This document shows positions 46,367 through 57,977 of a stretch of 64,000 bases of DNA, piece by piece (position 1 is the stretch's first letter; each line of letters starts with the position of its first letter). Origin of the DNA: Cocos nucifera (taxonomy: Eukaryota; Streptophyta; Magnoliopsida; Arecales; Arecaceae). A program made the position numbers and the translations under genes. A model generated the notes under the pieces. The model searched no databases, had not been told where the DNA came from, and was given only the letters and a program-made list of their open reading frames with translations. The stretch lies in NCBI GenBank assembly GCA_006176705.1, contig QRFJ01004274.1, positions 62,001 to 126,000 of the forward strand. The letters run 5' to 3'.

Positions 46367-48657
46367 TGAAGGAAAATCCTGATTTCTCGGTCCAGGTTCA
46401 GATCTGATCAGATCAAGAGATATATTTCAAAATTTTTTTTCTTTGATCTATATTAGATCTAAAATATTTTAGATCTAATTCTTATTATTTTAATAAATAA
46501 AATAAAATAAAAATAAATTAAATCAAATTTAATTTACCTGATTTGGGTAATCCTATTACCCTGTTGATGATCATGTTTGCAGCGGAAGGTTCTTGATCTA
46601 GCCACGCAAGCGCCTGGCCTCTACTGGTATCCACTCAGGCTAGATCTGGAGATCCTGTTCTTCTCAATCACGTCTCCAAAAATCAAATCTAGATCTGATC
46701 TGGAGGATCCTCAAAACTCCTTTTGAAGATCAGCAGTCATCCTTTGCAATAGTGCAGCCTTCTAGCTTTCAGTCGCCTTTCTTTGATCTGAATTGCACTA
46801 ACCAAGGTCCAAAACTCCTTTTGAACGTGGAGAGCAAGGGGAGAAGGTGGTTTGTCATAGAGAAGGAGGGGAGAGGCAGCCCAGGGGCATGGGGAATTGT
46901 GATTCAATCATCTCATGTGTATCTAAGTTGGGCACAGGGTCTTATTTATAGACTGACTGTGATCCAACTTCTCTTCTTCCCAACCAATCACAACCCTTTG
47001 TGAAATCAGATCTAAATCTGATTGGTGGGAATAGAGTCCCCTGGATTCCTCCTTAGAGGGTGCCTAAGACCAGTCAAAGTTGGTTCTTAGAAGAACTCTA
47101 ATTGGAATCCAAAAAGGAGATGGAGTCCTTGTCCAACAAGGACTCCTAGGCGCCTCCAACTTGGGCACACGCCTAGGGTGGCGTGCGCCCTCTTCCTTGC
47201 CAGGTTTTGGCAGGGGTACAGGCCCCCACCAGCTCTCCAATAGGTGCATGACATGTGGTCAAAAGTCAAAGTGTCAATGGTCAACGTTTGACCAGTCAAA
47301 GGTAGACTTTTGACCAAAGTCAAAGAACAAGAAATGGCAGGTGACCAAAAATGGCAGGTAATGTCTTACAAAATAAGACAACCTTTTTGACTTGGACAAC
47401 CTCCAGTCAAACCATATGAAGGACCTCTAATTGAGCTCAAACTCTTTTGGCTCAGACAGGACAACTTATTTATGATAGTAAAAGAAGAACGTTAGGTTCA
47501 ATCGAGTGCTAGCACGATTTTCTTGAACCTAATTGAATCTCATTCAGATCAATTGAACTAGACCAATTCAATTGATGATCACCAGATTCAAACCCTTATT
47601 TGTGTGGCCCAGTTAGATTCAGTTCTGTATGGTAATGGGATATGTCATGATCTCTATCATCGACATCATCGAAACTCCTTTTGATGGATCAGAACTCTTC
47701 TGATTCGAATAGCTAGAATGATCGATGATCTAAATCATTCTAATTGCTCCCAAAATCCATCAATGATACCTAACAGTATATGGTGGCAACCCATCAAAGC
47801 TGAATGCGAACCTCTTGGTGCAGCTACCTGTGTGATTCAGTTCTTCTATCTTGAGCCCCGATCAGATTAGGGTTTAGGTGAACTCGTCAAACCCTAGTTT
47901 CTGTCATATGATGTAATCATTCGATTCGAGTTCGATGTGAAAATCTAAATAGAAACTCTTTCTATTATTTCACTCTGCCCTGGCCATGGGCTTCTGGACT
48001 TGATTCTCATGATTATCGTAGGGCTGCTCCTCTACCACTGAGGTAGATAGATTCCATCTTGATGCCATCCAGTTCCTACAATGAACATGCTATAGCCAAC
48101 ATACACCTCAGGGTTCCATATGGCTAGGAGATCGAGTAATGGTGTAGTCAAACTATAACACCCTCAAGGTGAACTACCGATGCACCTCAGGTCAAAGAAT
48201 CAGACACACTACTGCAGCATCGAGTCAGTCATTGACGAGAAGGTAGACTCCCTAATGACTACTCGAGGTGGTCATGCTCAGTGCCCTCATTCTCTAACGA
48301 GTATCTGTACTCTCGCTCTGGTGTCTCCACACCATAGACTCAAGACTCATCTATTAAAGAGAAGTGATTGTACACCAACCTTCCGGATCAATCACCATTC
48401 GTCACCAACCTTGTGATGATCCTATGGTTGGGAGCAATTTATGAGTTAATAATGATTATTCATGTCTTAAATTTTTAACTCTTGAAAATATGAATTATCA
48501 TTACCATTAACTCAAAGGATATATCACAGACACTAAATACACATATGTGATAGAAAATAACCCATTTTATTTATTATAGTCATAATTATAATTTTGCCCG
48601 TAGAAGTGTATTACAAGTGTCAGTCAATTCTGGCTTCTAGGGCACATATATCTAACA
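46367..48657 (-). repeat. 5' LTR of copia F (2291 bp)
   Basis: Minus strand TGTTAGATATATGTGCC...TTTTCCTTCA. TATAAATAA at 46942-46950; stem-loop at 47122-47146, identical to that in the 3' LTR. Confidence 0.93.
46942..46950 (-). promoter_or_regulatory. TATA box of copia F 5' LTR
   Basis: TATAAATAA on the minus strand, conserved across NA and F LTR copies. Confidence 0.65.
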
Positions 48658-48662
48658 CTTGG

Positions 48663-50870
48663 CTCATGCTCGATTTGCATCATAGACTGTGATTCTTCCA
48701 AACTTGGGCATTTTAGAACTTCAAAGAAGACTTAGGCAGTTCGGTTGGAGTTAATGTGGTCAATTTAGAAAGAAGGTCGGCTCTGATATTTTCTGCTCTT
48801 GAAATCAATTGAATGCTAAAATTGTCGAAGGTTAGAATCAAGTTCTTCACTTTCTCAAGATATTTTATCATGCTTTCCTCTTGAGCTTCGTAGTTACCAC
48901 TAACTTGTCCGACCACTAGTTGAAAATCACTATAAACTTGGAGCCGGTCAGGTACCAACTTCTTTGATATCCTTAATCCCGTAATTAGATTTTCATATTT
49001 AGCCCTATTATTTATTGCAGAAAATTCAAAGCATAGTGCATATTCGGCAATGACTCCTTCTACGTTTACCAGGATCAACCCGACACCTATGCTCGAAGCA
49101 TTGGATAAGTGGTCCACATACAGGGCCTAGAAGCCTTCAGGAAAGTCGACCCCTTCTTCATTGGAGCTCGGCTGCAATAATGGAATGCTAATTTCATTCT
49201 ATTCAAGTTTGATCTCACCTAGAATAGTACATTCCACTGTGAAATCTGCCAGTATTTGAGCTTTGATTGATGCTCGAGGTTGAGAGTTGATGTCAAATTC
49301 TATAAATTCAATTGCCCACTTTGCATTTCTTCCAGAGGCATCTGTTCGATGAAGAACTATCTTGATTGGTTGATCAGTGAGGATGGATATAGTGTGCCCC
49401 TAAAAATATGGTTAGAGTCTCTAAGCTATAACCAGTAGAGCATAAGTTAGTTTTTCTAACTTAGTATACCTAGTCTCAGCATCCCCCAAGACTCAACTTA
49501 TGTAGTAGATCGATCACTACACATTCATCACTTCCTTGACTAGGACTACTACAAGGGTTGCTGGGAAGACCGTCAAGTACTAAAACAATCCTTCTCTTGG
49601 TTCAGGCTTAGCCAATAAGGGAGGCGAGTCAAGGTAGATCTTGAGTTTTTTAAATGCTTGTTGACATTCAACAGTCTAGCAGAAGTTCTTTGGGTATTTG
49701 AGAACTTGAAAGAAAGGCATGCATCACTCGACTGACCTTGAGACAAAGTGGTTTAGAGCCACCATCTTTTTTATTAGGTGCTGAACTTTCTTTATTGATT
49801 TTGGAGCAGTCATCTCCTGAATGGTTCAAATATTCTCTAGATTTGCTTCAATCCCACATCTCAACACCATGAACCTGAAGAACTATCCTGAAGTCACACC
49901 AAAGGCGCACTTGATCGGGTTCAACTTTATCTTGTATCTCTGAAGGGCATTGAAGGTCTCCTTGAGGTTGGCTATATGATCTATTGAAGCTTGGCTCTTG
50001 ACAAGAATGTCATTTATACATATCTGAATGTTATGATCGATCTACTCTTTGAAGATCATGTTGACCAGGTGCTGGTATGTTGCTCCTGCATTTTTGAGTC
50101 CGTAAAGCTTGATCCTATAACAATAAAGACTGTGGTCAGTAATAAAAGCAATTTTCTTCTCATCCTTTGGTGCCTTTTGGATCTGATTATAGCCTGAGAA
50201 GGCATCCATGAAAGTAAGAAGCTCATGGCCCAAAGTTGCATCTACCAGTTGATCAATTCTGGATAGGAGGTAACTATCTTTTAGATGGCCTTGTTCAACT
50301 TCTTGAAGTCTATGCACATTCCTCACTTGCCATTCACCTTCTTGACAGGGACCATATTGAAAACTCAGTTTAGATAGGAGATTTCTCTGATGAATCCAGC
50401 TTTGAGGAGCTTGTCAACTTCTTCTATAATTATTTTCTGTCTCTCTAAGGCATAGCTACGCATCTTTTTTTTCACTGGTTGATGTTTGAGGTCAACAGCC
50501 AGACGATGTTCCCTGACTTCAGCATTAATTTCGGGCATGTCTGTGGGGACCCAAGCAAAGACATCTGCATTTCTCCATTGAAATTCGACGAGCTACTCTC
50601 GTACCCCCTCTCTTAGATTGGAACCGATCTACACTATGTGCTCTTTATTCCCATCATTCAAGGGGACTGAGATAAGATCTTCCATGGGTTCTCCCCATTC
50701 TTCTGTAAGGTCATCCCAGATGTCCAACCCATCAACTAGGCAAGGGTCAGACTGCTCACCCCTTTGTAGGGTAATTGAGTAGCAATGTCTTGCCAAATCT
50801 TGATCTCCTCTGACCTATCCAATCCTATAGCTTGTCAAGAACTTCATCTTTAAATAGTATATCAATACTA
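48663..50870 (-). pseudogene. Gypsy2 reverse transcriptase and RNase H remnant
   Basis: Minus strand, RT: FIREISYLN near 50400, 50326-50042 with YLLSRIDQLVDATLGHELL, FMDAFSGYNQI, AFITDHSLYCYRIKLYGLKNA and GATYQHLVNMIF. The catalytic box reads CINDILVKS where gypsy3 has YVDDILVKS, so an Asp is lost. Much of the RT-RNase H connection follows in broken frames. RNase H (49117-48713): GVIAEYALCFEF, NNRAKYENL (the catalytic Glu of AEY is Lys), LQVYSDFQLVVGQVSGNYEA. Ends at copia F (48662). Inactive. Confidence 0.85.
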
Positions 50871-51566
50871 CTGCCCGAAGTGCGTTTAGACTAAGTCGGC
50901 CAAGAATTGCGTTATAAGTAGATGGGGCTTTCACTACCAAGAAATCCACTTATGCCCTGGACTATCTTGGATATCATCCTACAGTCATAGTTAAAGTTAT
51001 TACACCTTCAACTAGCACTGCATCACCAATGAAGCCAACCAAATGAGAACTTATGGGTCCGAGCTGGTTATTAGGTATAGACAATTTAGAGAAAGCATCA
51101 TAAAATAAGACATCGATCGAACTTTCATTATCAACAAGAATGCGGCGTACATCATAGTCTGCAATATTTAAAGTTATTACAACCATGTCATAGTGCGAGA
51201 ACTGAACTCCTTGTGCATCTTCTTTAGTGAAGGCAATGGGCTCCTCAGTTCCCCATCTTTTAGCAGGCCCCTTAGATCCACTAGCCAACCCTTGCCAAAG
51301 TCCTCCAAAGATGGTGTTGATGATGTCGAGAGACGGCTGATCTCCTTACTGCTCCTTCCTCCTTGGTGGTTATAACTATGGCAGTTTCCTTAGCCGATCT
51401 TCTCATCTCAGGCCAGTATCATAGAAATCGACTAAGCTGGCCTCTCCTGATGAGCTCCTTAATCTCATCTTGGAGCTGAATACATTTTTCAGTATCATTA
51501 TCGTGGTCATGATGGTAGAGACAATACTTTTAGGATTGTGCTTGTTAGGATGAGTGCGCTTGCCAA
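50871..51566 (-). pseudogene. Gypsy2 gag C-terminus and aspartic protease
   Basis: Gag end reads RTHPNKHNPK then, after a one-base loss, the family's YCLYHHDHD and LQDEIKELIRRGQL. 51288-50974 is open and holds the protease: YDVRRILVDNESSIDVLFYDAF (active site DNGSS changed to DNESS), NNQLGPISSHLVGFIGDAVL. The upstream gag and 5' LTR are missing. Confidence 0.83.
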
Positions 51567-51571
51567 AGTTT

Positions 51572-51732
51572 TGATTTGCTGAAATACATGAAGAAATTAT
51601 ATTAAACTCATTAATATCTAAAAAGCAATAAAGCATGTTCATGTCCTTGGCATTTAGTTGGGCCATCTCTTTATCATACTTGATCAATGCATTATGGGTG
51701 TGTGAGCCATCAACAATAATTTTTCATAAATT
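51572..51732 (-). pseudogene. LARD2 gag fragment (left piece)
   Basis: Minus strand: HTHNALIKYDKEMAQLNAKD, MNMLYCFLDINEFNIISSCI, SANQ, closely matching LARD1 gag. The fragment ends at the junction with gypsy2 and, on the other side, is split from its 5' piece (57978-58161) by gypsy3. Confidence 0.85.
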
Positions 51733-51737
51733 ATAGT

Positions 51738-52154
51738 TGTTGGTGCGAAATCTAGTTGCCGTTAGAGAAGTACCAAAGTTGGAGAAGATGAGGTCGCCAC
51801 TGGTGACCTACAAAATAAGTCTCATTCAGAGCCCAAGGTGGTGGCTTCAGTAAGACCCTCCAACGGTCAAGTTAGCTTTTTCGGCCAACAAAAATGGAGT
51901 GCTCAGTCAAGAAAGTTGTAGAGTTTTGGAGAGGGAGAAGAGAGCCTGGAGAAAACATATCTAGAGAATCCCTTTTATAGATGGAGCTTGTAATAAACTA
52001 ATAGTGATAGCCATAACTATCGGGTAGTGGGCCGTTTGGGACCACGTGGAGTTTGTTATGAAAGATAGTGTTTATTGTTATGAGATGTCAGTCCGTTTGA
52101 AATTTGATAGTCAAAATTTGGAGGGATGGATGTTAGTTGGTGATGACCTTTGAA
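51738..52154 (-). repeat. Truncated 3' LTR of gypsy3
   Basis: Matches the first half of the 5' LTR (TGTTGGTGCGAAATC... to GGTGATGACC), including TATAAAAG at 51972-51979. The rest is replaced by copia LTR sequence. Confidence 0.85.
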
Positions 52155-52499
52155 GATCCTCCAAATTAGATCTAGATTTGATATTTGGAGAGGTGATAAA
52201 GAAGGAGAAGATCTCTAGATCCAGCCTGAGTGGATATCGATAAAGGCCAGGCACTTGCATGGCTAGATCTAGAACCTCAGGCAATCAGCAGGATCATTAT
52301 AGGATAATCTGATTATCCAACAAAAGGTATAATTAAATCAGATTTAATTTTCTTTTATTTTATTTTATTAGATCTATAAAATTAGATCTAAAATATCTTA
52401 GATCTGATCTAGATTCAAAAGAAAATTTTTTGAAATATCTCTCTTGATCCAATCAGATCTGAACGAACCTGATCCGGGAAATCTGAATTTTCCCTTCAT
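52155..52499 (+). repeat. Copia LTR fragment (right end, 345 bp) within gypsy3
   Basis: On the + strand it reads the last part of an Angela-like LTR of the NA/F type, ending AATTTTCCCTTCA. Only the final sixth of a full LTR is left; its other end and the adjoining gypsy3 LTR half are missing, so one deletion probably removed both. Confidence 0.8.
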
Positions 52500-52760
52500 T
52501 AGGAGCACATTAGGACCATTGTCAGGGCCTCTTCCCTCATCTCATCTAAAATGAACGAGGCCTTCGACTTTGGTCACGTTAGGATGAGGTTCTCCTCCCA
52601 TTCCTAATGGGCTATATTTATCATGAGATCAAGTTCGAGGGGTAGTCCTCCTTTATCATCGGTATACAGTATAGATTAGAAAGTTGAAGTAGGAGGATTT
52701 CATTATAATCAAATCATCGATAATAAATTCATAGATTTTTTAAATTTCATGGTCGAGGTA
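52500..52760 (-). other. Gypsy3 3' untranslated region
   Basis: Holds one unit of the 115-bp repeat seen in gypsy2 (CACGTTAGGATGAGGTTCTC on the + strand at about 52575) and an unassigned remainder. Confidence 0.6.
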
Positions 52761-55400
52761 GGTCTCCCTCCAAGTTTCTTCAAGTAGTACATCTCGGGTC
52801 GGATGACCTCCATGACCTCATAGGGTCCTTCTCAATTTGGGGCAAGCTTCTCCTGGCCCTGAGGTTGAGAGATGGTAGCTCGCCGAAGCACTAAGTCCCC
52901 CACTCTGAGTATTTTACCTTTGACTCTGGAGTTATAGTATCAGGCCACCTTTCATCTGTAAGCTGCCATCCAAACTTGGGCTTCCTCTCTTTTTTCTTCT
53001 AGTTGGTCGAGGTTGGCTTTGAGGTCTTGCGGGTTATGTTGTTCGTTGAAAGTCACTACCCACACCGATGGAAGTTTAAGTTTGATCGGATTGCCACTAA
53101 CTTAGTCGACCATTAATTAGGAATCACTGTAGACTTGAAGCTGATCTACTTTTAACTCTCTTGCTATTTTTAATCTAATGATCAGTGCTTCATATTCAGC
53201 CCCATTATTAGTTGCAAAAAATTTGAAGCATAGTGCGTATTCAGCGATGACTCCCTTGGGATTGACTAAGACTAATCCCGCACCTACTCCAGCAGAGTTG
53301 GATGAACCATCCATGTACAGGGCCAAAAAATCTTTGGAAAGATCGACACTCTCTTTAGGGAGGCTTGGTTGCAACCATGAGATGCCAATCTCATCCTATT
53401 CAAGCTCGACTTCATCTGAAATGGTATATTCTACCATAAAATCTACCAATATCTGAGCTTTGATCGATGGTTAGAATCGATAATTAATGTCAAACTCCAT
53501 GAGCTCGATTGCCCATTTTGTGATTCTTCCAAAAGCATCCATTTGATGAAGGACTATTTTTATTGGTTGATCCATGCAAACCATTATGGTGTGTCCTTGA
53601 AAGTAAGGTTGGAGTCTCCTGACAATGATTAGAAGAGAGTAAGTCAATTATTCTAACTTAGAGTACCTGGTCTCTGCATCCCTCAGGACCCAGCTTACAT
53701 AGTAGACTGATCGCTGCATCTTCGCTTCCTTTTTGACTAGGACTACTACCAAGGTCATCGGAGAGGCTGCTAGGTACAAGAATAATTCTTCTCTGGGTTC
53801 AGGCTTAGCTAGAAGTGGGGATGAGCCGAGATAATTTTTGAGCTCCTCAAATATCCATTGGCACTCCGTCGTCCAGTGAAAGTTCTTTAGTTGCTTGAGA
53901 ATTTGGAAGAAGGGCATGTATCGCTCGGCCGATCTCGAGATAAAGTGATTTAGGGACACCACTTTTTCAATCGGGTGCTGAACTTTTTTAATTATTTTTG
54001 GAGGAATCATCTCCTAAATAGCTTGGATTTTTTCTAAATTTACTTCGATTCCGCACCTTAACATCGTAAACCCCAGAAACTTTTCTGAGGTCACACCAAA
54101 GGTATACTTGGTCGGGCTTAGTTTCATTTTATACTTTTTGAGCTCACTGAAGGTCTCTTTGAGATCGACGATGTGGTTTATTGACGCTCAACTTTTGACG
54201 AGTATGTCATCCACATACACCTCTATGTTGTGGTTGATCTGCTACTTAAAGATCTTGTTGATCAGGTGTTGGTATGTTGCCCCTGCATTCCAGAGTCCAA
54301 AAGGCATAACCCTCTAATAGTAAAGACTATGGTCAGTAACAAAAGCAGTTTTCTCCACATCCTTCGGTGCCATCCATATTTGGTTATAGTCGGAAAAGGC
54401 ATCCATGAAGATGAGAAACTCATGGCCTAAGGTTGCATCTACCAATTGATCAATCCTAGGTAGAGGGTAGCTATCTTTTGGACATGTTTTGTTCAACTTC
54501 TTGATGTCTATACGTATCCTCCACTTACCGTTGGCCTTCTTAACTAAGACCACGTTAGAGACCCAAGTTGGATAATTGATTTTTTGAATAAATCTAGCAT
54601 TGATAAGCTTGTCGACTTCTTCTACTATTGTCTTCTGCCTTTCTGGTGTATGACCCTAAACTCTTTCTTTCACTGGTCGATGCTTGGGATCAACGGCCAG
54701 CCAATGTTCCATAATCTTGACGTCAATCCCAGGCATATCCATCAGAACCCAAGCAAAGACGTCGACATTCCTCCATAAAAAGTCAATGAGCTGCTTTCGA
54801 ACTTCATCTTCCAGATTGGAGCCAATCTGCATCATATGCTCCGCATTTTCGTCGTTCAGGGGAACGATCACAAGATCTTCTATGGGCTCACCCCATTCTT
54901 CAAGAAGGTCATCGCAGACATCAAGCTCGTCAATTGGGCAGGGGTCAAGTCGAGTGCCATATCGTAAGACGATGGAGTAGTAGTGCTGGGCTAATGCTTG
55001 ATCTCCTCTGATTTCACCTATTTCGTTGCTTGTTGGAAATTTTATTTTCAGATAATAGGTCGACACTACAGCTCGTAGTGTATTTAGACCAGGTCAGTCG
55101 AGGATTGCATTGTAAGTGGAGGAAGCTTTTACCACCAAAAAGTTGACCCACACCTTGGCCTGCTTCGGATACTATCCTGCAGTTACGGCTAGAGTTATCA
55201 TTTCCTCCACTAGCATAGCATCGCCAGTGAAGCCGACCAATGGAGAGCTCATGGGTCTCAGACGATTATAAGGTATGGACATTTTAAAGAAAGCATCATA
55301 GTACAAAACATCAGTGGAACTTTTATTATCTACCAAAATACGGCGTACATCATAATCAGCAATGTTCAAAGAGATTACAACCGGGTCATTGTGCGGGAAC
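52761..55400 (-). pseudogene. Gypsy3 protease, RT, partial RNase H and integrase C-terminus
   Basis: Protease: YDVRRILVDNKSSTDVLYYDAF (DNGSS changed to DNKSS) in 55369-55172, then YNAILD. Linker 55066-54656 (FAWVLMDMPGID, LAVDPKHRPVKERV). RT: VLVKKANGKWRIRIDIKKLN, YPLPRIDQLVDATLGHEFL, FMDAFSDYNQIWMAP, an intact YVDD (EVYVDDILVKS near 54205), then a thumb and connection with EKVVSLNHFISRSAERYMPF. RNase H: LYMDGSSNSAGVGAGLVLVN, NNGAEYEALI and QVYSDS, then a stop. Near 53088 it jumps to the integrase tail (WMAAYR, VKGKILRVGDLVLRRA, GPYEVMEVI). Several stops; not functional. Confidence 0.85.
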
Positions 55401-57056
55401 TAGACTTCTTGAGCATCCTTATTGGTGAAAGTGATGGGCTCTTCAGTTCTTCTCCTCTTCCCGGGCTCAGCCGACCTGCTAGCATCCCCTCACCGAAGTC
55501 TCCTAGAGATGGTGTTAATGATGCCGATCGAGGGACGATCTTCTCGCTGCTCCTCGCCCTTTGGTGGTTCTGGTAGTAGAGACGCTCTTGACTGATCCTC
55601 TCATCCTTCCGATCGATGTCACAGGAATCGACCAATCCTACCACATCTGATGAGCTCCTCGATCTCATATTGGAGCTGGATGTACTCTTCCATATCATGA
55701 TCGTGATCACGATGGTAGAGGAAGAACTTACTATGATTTTATTTATCAGGGTGAGTGCGCATCCTTTTTGGTCTCGATAGTTGATCCTTGATCTCAATTA
55801 GTACTCAAATTTTTGGAGCATTGAGAGGGGCTTAGTTATGAAATTTTTTGAAGGGAGAGCTCTGTCGAGCCCTTTTATCCAGGCTTCTTCACCTCTGGGC
55901 TCGGGTAGGGTTCTGGGCCTACTTACGCTTTGGAAGAGTTTAGGAGCATGGTCGAGCTCCGCCCGATTCCTCTCCAACCATGGGCATATTTAGTTCACCT
56001 GCCTACCACTCCTGGGTGGCTTCATTGTCCCTGACCTTAATTGTCTCTTCAGCTCGGGCATAACTTTCAGCCTGGGCCAGCATATCGACAAAGTTTCTGA
56101 GATACTTCTTCCCTAGAGATAATAGCAAATCATTTTTCTGAAGGCCATCCTTAAGTACGGCCATTACAACAGAGTAGTCCAAGTTTCAGACCTCCAATGT
56201 AGCAGCATTAAATCGGATGACATAAGCCTAAATAGATTCCTCTTCCTTCTGCTTGATATTCATTAAAATATCTGAACCTTGATGGGGACGTTGGCTGCTA
56301 ATGAAGTAAACCACAAATTGGTGGCTCATTTGATCGAAGAGAAAGATGGTACCCAACTTAAGTGCTGAGTACTAGTTCCTGGTGGCTCCCTTGAGGATGG
56401 ATGAAAAAGGTCCGTATAGAATAGCATCTGGCATGCCGTGGAGTAGCATCATTATCCTAAAGACCTCCAGGTGGTTGATCGGATTGGTGATCCCATCATA
56501 ACTCTCAAACTCTGGAAGCTTGAAGTTTGATGGGATTGATTCCTGCATAATCTTTTGAAAAAAAGGAGGGTCAGTGCAAATATCGTTACCATGGGAGGTG
56601 GGAGCACGATGGAGTTCTTCAATTCACCGGCTCATTTTTTGGAATATTTGATCCAGGAGATCTTCACGATCGTTGATCTTCAAGGTTTTCTAATAGAACA
56701 ACGGCAAAACTCCCTTCAGGATTGAGTCATGGTCAGAGCAAGGGCTCTCTACCCTCTGCTTCTCCTTTTGGGAGGTCACCGACTGGCTAGCCCAAGTCGG
56801 CCTTCCCCAGACTAGATCATGGGGCTCTGGAGAAGCCTGCTCTAATCGAATTGATGCTGGAGCCTGTCGACGCATGGCCTGCACCGCTTCTGCAAGCCTG
56901 CAAACCTGCTGGACTAGCAGCTTGAACTACTCCGCATCCACCATGGCTGTAGGTGGAGCTTGAGTTGTCAGAGTCAAAGTAGGAGTGGATAGATTTGGTC
57001 GAAATCTGACTGTAGAGGTCGTTGACCATTGGGTTGAAGCTTTTCTAGAAGGCATT
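55401..57056 (-). pseudogene. Gypsy3 gag
   Basis: Starts at ATG 57056 (MPSRKASTQWSTTSTVRF), Ser/Thr/Pro-rich, then a stop (AE-stop-FKLLVQQV; Gln in gypsy1). It continues RLAEAVQAMRRQAP, later SNFKLPEFESYDGITNPINH, IMMLLHGMPDAILYGPF, a gag core with FVVYFISSQRP, KKYLRNFVDMLAQAESYARAE, and a C-terminal part RTHPDK, LYHRDHDHDMEEYIQLQYEI. Many TAG stops and frameshifts. No CCHC knuckle is evident, as is usual in this group's tail. Confidence 0.75.
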
Positions 57057-57142
57057 TTTCTAGGAAGAACTCTAAAGAAGAAGAAGAGAGATCACTGCTA
57101 AGCACTCCTTTAAGAATAAGAGATCCTCAGGAATAGAGTGCC

Positions 57143-57162
57143 GCCCCTCCTTCTAGCGCCAA
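57143..57162 (-). promoter_or_regulatory. Primer-binding site of gypsy3
   Basis: Minus strand TTGGCGCTAGAAGGAGGGGC, three bases inside the 5' LTR end. The cognate tRNA is not assigned here. The equivalent block is absent from gypsy1. Confidence 0.65.
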
Positions 57163-57399
57163 TCTTGTTGGTGCAAAATCTGGTTGCCATTGGAGAAGTG
57201 TTGGAGTTGGAGAAGACAAGGTTGCCATTAGTAACCTGCAAAATAAGTCTCGTCTAGAGCCCGGAGTGGCAACCCTAGCAAGATCGTTCGACGATCAAGT
57301 TAGCTTTTTCAGCCAATAGAAATGAAGTGCTTAGTCAAGAAAGTTGCAGAATTATTGGGAGGGAGAAGAGAGCCTGAAGAAAAGATATCTAGAGGATCC

Positions 57400-57407
57400 C
57401 TTTTATA
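57400..57407 (-). promoter_or_regulatory. TATA box of gypsy3 5' LTR
   Basis: Minus strand TATAAAAG, in the same place as in the other gypsy LTRs of the window. Confidence 0.6.
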
Positions 57408-57700
57408 GATGGAGCCTGTAACAAACTAATAGTGATAGCCATAACTGTCGGATAGTTGATCGCTTGGAGCCACGTGGAGTTTATTATTGAAGATAGTGTT
57501 TATTATCGTGAGATGCCAGTCCGTTTGAAATTTGATAGTCAAAATTTGGAGGGATGGGCATCGGTTGGTGATGACCATTAAGCTATATCAATTCTAGAGG
57601 AGTTTGAACTCATCTAAGGTAGTTCGGATGAGGGTCGGTTCATGCCATGTACGAGATCAGACTCATGCGGAGATCTTTCTGGATGACTGCAGGGAGATCA

Positions 57701-57880
57701 GCCACTAGAGGAGTCTGGAAGGAGTTTGGCCGTTAGAGGCATTTGGAAGGAGTTCTACCGCTGGAGGAGTCTGGGAGGAGTTCGGCTGCTAGAGGAGTCT
57801 GGGAGGAGTTTGGCTGCTGGAGGAGTCCAGAAGGAGTTCGACCACTGGAGGAGTCCGAGAGGAGTTCGACTGTTGGAGGG
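57701..57880. repeat. Minisatellite of 28-30 bp in the gypsy3 LTR, about 6.5 units
   Basis: Units of the form GCTGCTGGAGGAGTCTGGGA-GGAGTTCG. The longer gypsy1/2 LTR holds related but different GGAG-rich repeats at 20136-20260 and near 20530-20600. The open stretch across it (57726-57908) is a by-product of the repeat. Confidence 0.85.
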
Positions 57881-57977
57881 AGAATTTTCGATTGAAGCTC
57901 TTTTATGATTATTAGTTACATTAGGCTAAGCATCAGACTAGACTTCGATGGAAGCGGGATTTATCCCCTATAATAGT

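Larger units (their letters stand above)
38484..48657 (-). mobile_element. Copia F: near-complete Angela-like copia element with an assembly gap (10.2 kb)
   Basis: Minus-strand order: 5' LTR (48657-46367), PBS, leader (46350-44513), gag, protease, integrase start, gap, RT, RNase H, PPT, 3' LTR (40769-38484). Flanks CTCGG (38479-38483) and CTTGG (48658-48662) differ by one base and are read as an aged TSD. Inserted between RNase H and integrase of gypsy2. Gag has frameshifts and one internal stop, so this copy is probably defective, though its RT/RNase H is open. Confidence 0.92.
19571..51571 (-). mobile_element. Gypsy2: Tat-like Ty3/gypsy element with an antisense extra ORF, split by three insertions
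   Basis: Minus-strand order: gag/protease (51566-50871), RT and RNase H (50870-48663), integrase (38478-38072 and 34697-33880), 3' tandem repeats, an extra ORF on the opposite strand (21773-24603 plus 32500-32651), PPT (21162-21145), 3' LTR (21144-19571). The copia F, TR-GAG and copia NA insertions split it; removing each with one TSD copy restores continuity. The 5' LTR and gag start are missing at the 51566/51572 junction. Extra ORFs in sense or antisense between pol and the 3' LTR are known from plant Tat-lineage elements. Confidence 0.82.
51738..57972 (-). mobile_element. Gypsy3: Tat-like Ty3/gypsy element with internal deletions (6.2 kb)
   Basis: Bounded by perfect duplications ATAGT (51733-51737, 57973-57977) inside LARD2 gag. 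Minus-strand order: 5' LTR (57972-57166), PBS, gag, protease, RT, part of RNase H, integrase C-terminus, a 3' region with one unit of the gypsy2 tandem repeat, a copia LTR fragment (52155-52499), and a truncated 3' LTR (52154-51738). It lacks the integrase core and any antisense ORF. Confidence 0.9.
57166..57972 (-). repeat. 5' LTR of gypsy3 (807 bp)
   Basis: On the + strand TGTTGGTGCAAAATC...TTATCCCCTATA (terminal CA now TA). Minus-strand TATAAAAG at 57400-57407. Carries a 28-30 bp minisatellite (57701-57880). Confidence 0.88.

Noticed and set aside
57726..57908. Arg/Leu/Glu-rich open stretch
   Set aside because: Produced by the 28-30 bp minisatellite in the gypsy3 LTR, not a gene.
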